Below the pieces are notes generated by a model that had not been told where the DNA came from, did not search any database, and worked only from the letters and a program-made list of their open reading frames with translations. From Pedobacter sp. Hv1 (lineage in GTDB: Bacteria; Bacteroidota; Bacteroidia; Sphingobacteriales; Sphingobacteriaceae): a DNA stretch of 64,000 nucleotides. The translations under genes were made by a program, and so were the position numbers. The DNA is taken from the NCBI RefSeq assembly GCF_001412215.1, contig NZ_LLWP01000003.1:124001-188000 (forward strand), in the 5' to 3' direction. This document shows positions 63,431 to 64,000 of this stretch, piece after piece. The stretch's first letter is position 1. Each line of letters begins with the position of its first letter.

Positions 63431-64000
63431 TTAAGCAATAGTAGCGCTACTTGTTTGCACTTCTCTGCTTACTTTTTTAACTAGGCCTTGCAAAACATTA
63501 CCCGGTCCAACTTCTACAAACTCATTGCCCCCATCTGCAATCATATTGGTAGCCGTTTGTGTCCACCGTACAGCACCTGTCAATTGCGCAATTAAGTTCT
63601 CTTTAATAACAGCTGGGTCTGTAGTTGGTTTTGCATTTACATTTTGATAGATTGGACAAATAGGCGAAGAAATATTTGTTGCCTCAATTGCAGCTTGCAA
63701 TTCTACTTTTGCCGGCTCCATTAAAGGCGAGTGGAAAGCACCACCTACATTCAATTTCAATGCTCTTTTTGCTCCAGCTTCGGTTAATTTTAAACAAGCC
63801 TCATCAATGCCTTCAATGCTGCCAGAAATAACCAATTGACCTGGGCAGTTGTAATTTGCAGGAACAACTACTGCATCAATGCTTGCACAAACTTCTTCAA
63901 CTACTTCATCGGCCAAGCCTAAAATAGCGGCCATGGTTGAAGGTTGAATTTCGCAAGCTTTTTGCATGGCATTGGCACGTGCCACTACTAATCTTAATCC
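63431..64000 (-). CDS. fabD: malonyl-CoA:ACP transacylase (partial, N-terminus off window)
   Basis: The last 190 residues are present; the frame continues to the right edge as GLRLVVARANAMQKACE, so a GTG at 63985 is not a real start. The conserved blocks MAAILGLADEVVEEVC, VVPANYNCPGQLVISGS and GAFHSPLM (with the catalytic His) belong to FabD, which loads malonyl groups onto acyl-carrier protein for fatty-acid synthesis in the cytosol. The active-site Ser (GHSLGE) must be outside the window. A terminator follows. Confidence 0.95.
   Translation of the reverse strand, partial: GLRLVVARANAMQKACEIQPSTMAAILGLADEVVEEVCASIDAVVVPANYNCPGQLVISGSIEGIDEACLKLTEAGAKRALKLNVGGAFHSPLMEPAKVELQAAIEATNISSPICPIYQNVNAKPTTDPAVIKENLIAQLTGAVRWTQTATNMIADGGNEFVEVGPGNVLQGLVKKVSREVQTSSATIA

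Noticed and set aside
63431..63985. Complete fabD starting at GTG 63985
   Set aside because: The frame stays open to the window edge with conserved FabD sequence before this codon, so the gene is truncated by the window.

Overview
The window comes from a Bacteroidota chromosome, most likely Sphingobacteriaceae (Pedobacter-like). This is judged from content, not from a search: two SusC/SusD outer-membrane import systems, a GG-leader peptide of Bacteroidota type, TAnnTTTG promoter boxes, a SAM-II riboswitch before metK, NagB fused to a PIG-L domain, a GH109 protein and low G+C. The left edge cuts an exbD gene and the right edge cuts fabD.

1-17.8 kb is mostly core: exbB/exbD, pckA, an SUI1-type initiation factor, a lipid kinase, metK with promoter and riboswitch, a small cysteine-rich GG-leader peptide behind a possible pseudoknot leader, a second ExbD, sodC, a LacI regulator with a GH109-type protein sharing a 17-base operator, a geranylgeranyl-reductase-like flavoprotein, tRNA-Asp, prfA, lpxH, a beta-barrel protein and an orphan TPR histidine kinase.

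17.8-29.4 kb is accessory: mostly small secreted or unknown ORFs, an AraC regulator with an esterase, an unusual TlpA-like protein and a frameshifted YCII protein. Five diverged copies of an approximately 120-bp repeat with inverted ends lie here; four sit within about 60 bp past the stop codon of a minus-strand gene or gene remnant. One gene plus repeat is partly duplicated about 2.3 kb away as a decayed pseudogene. This cassette-like arrangement is the best candidate for something undescribed.

29.4-41.3 kb holds a ferredoxin reductase/ferredoxin pair, the remnant of a lost susC start, a susC-susD-lipoprotein operon, an S41 protease and a collagen-like lipoprotein. 41.9-56 kb is a probable amino-sugar locus: near-identical DeoR regulators flank a susC-susD-DUF4397 operon; the second leads into nagB (fused to PIG-L), an HGSNAT/NagX-like membrane protein and an M16 protease. 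A 21-bp hairpin fills the nagB-nagX gap and ends two bases before the nagX ATG. 56-64 kb carries a DUF1835 protein, a GH10-like hydrolase, a coiled-coil membrane protein, a large NtrY-like kinase and the end of fabD.

All functions are read from motifs and family knowledge. No database search or folding program was run.
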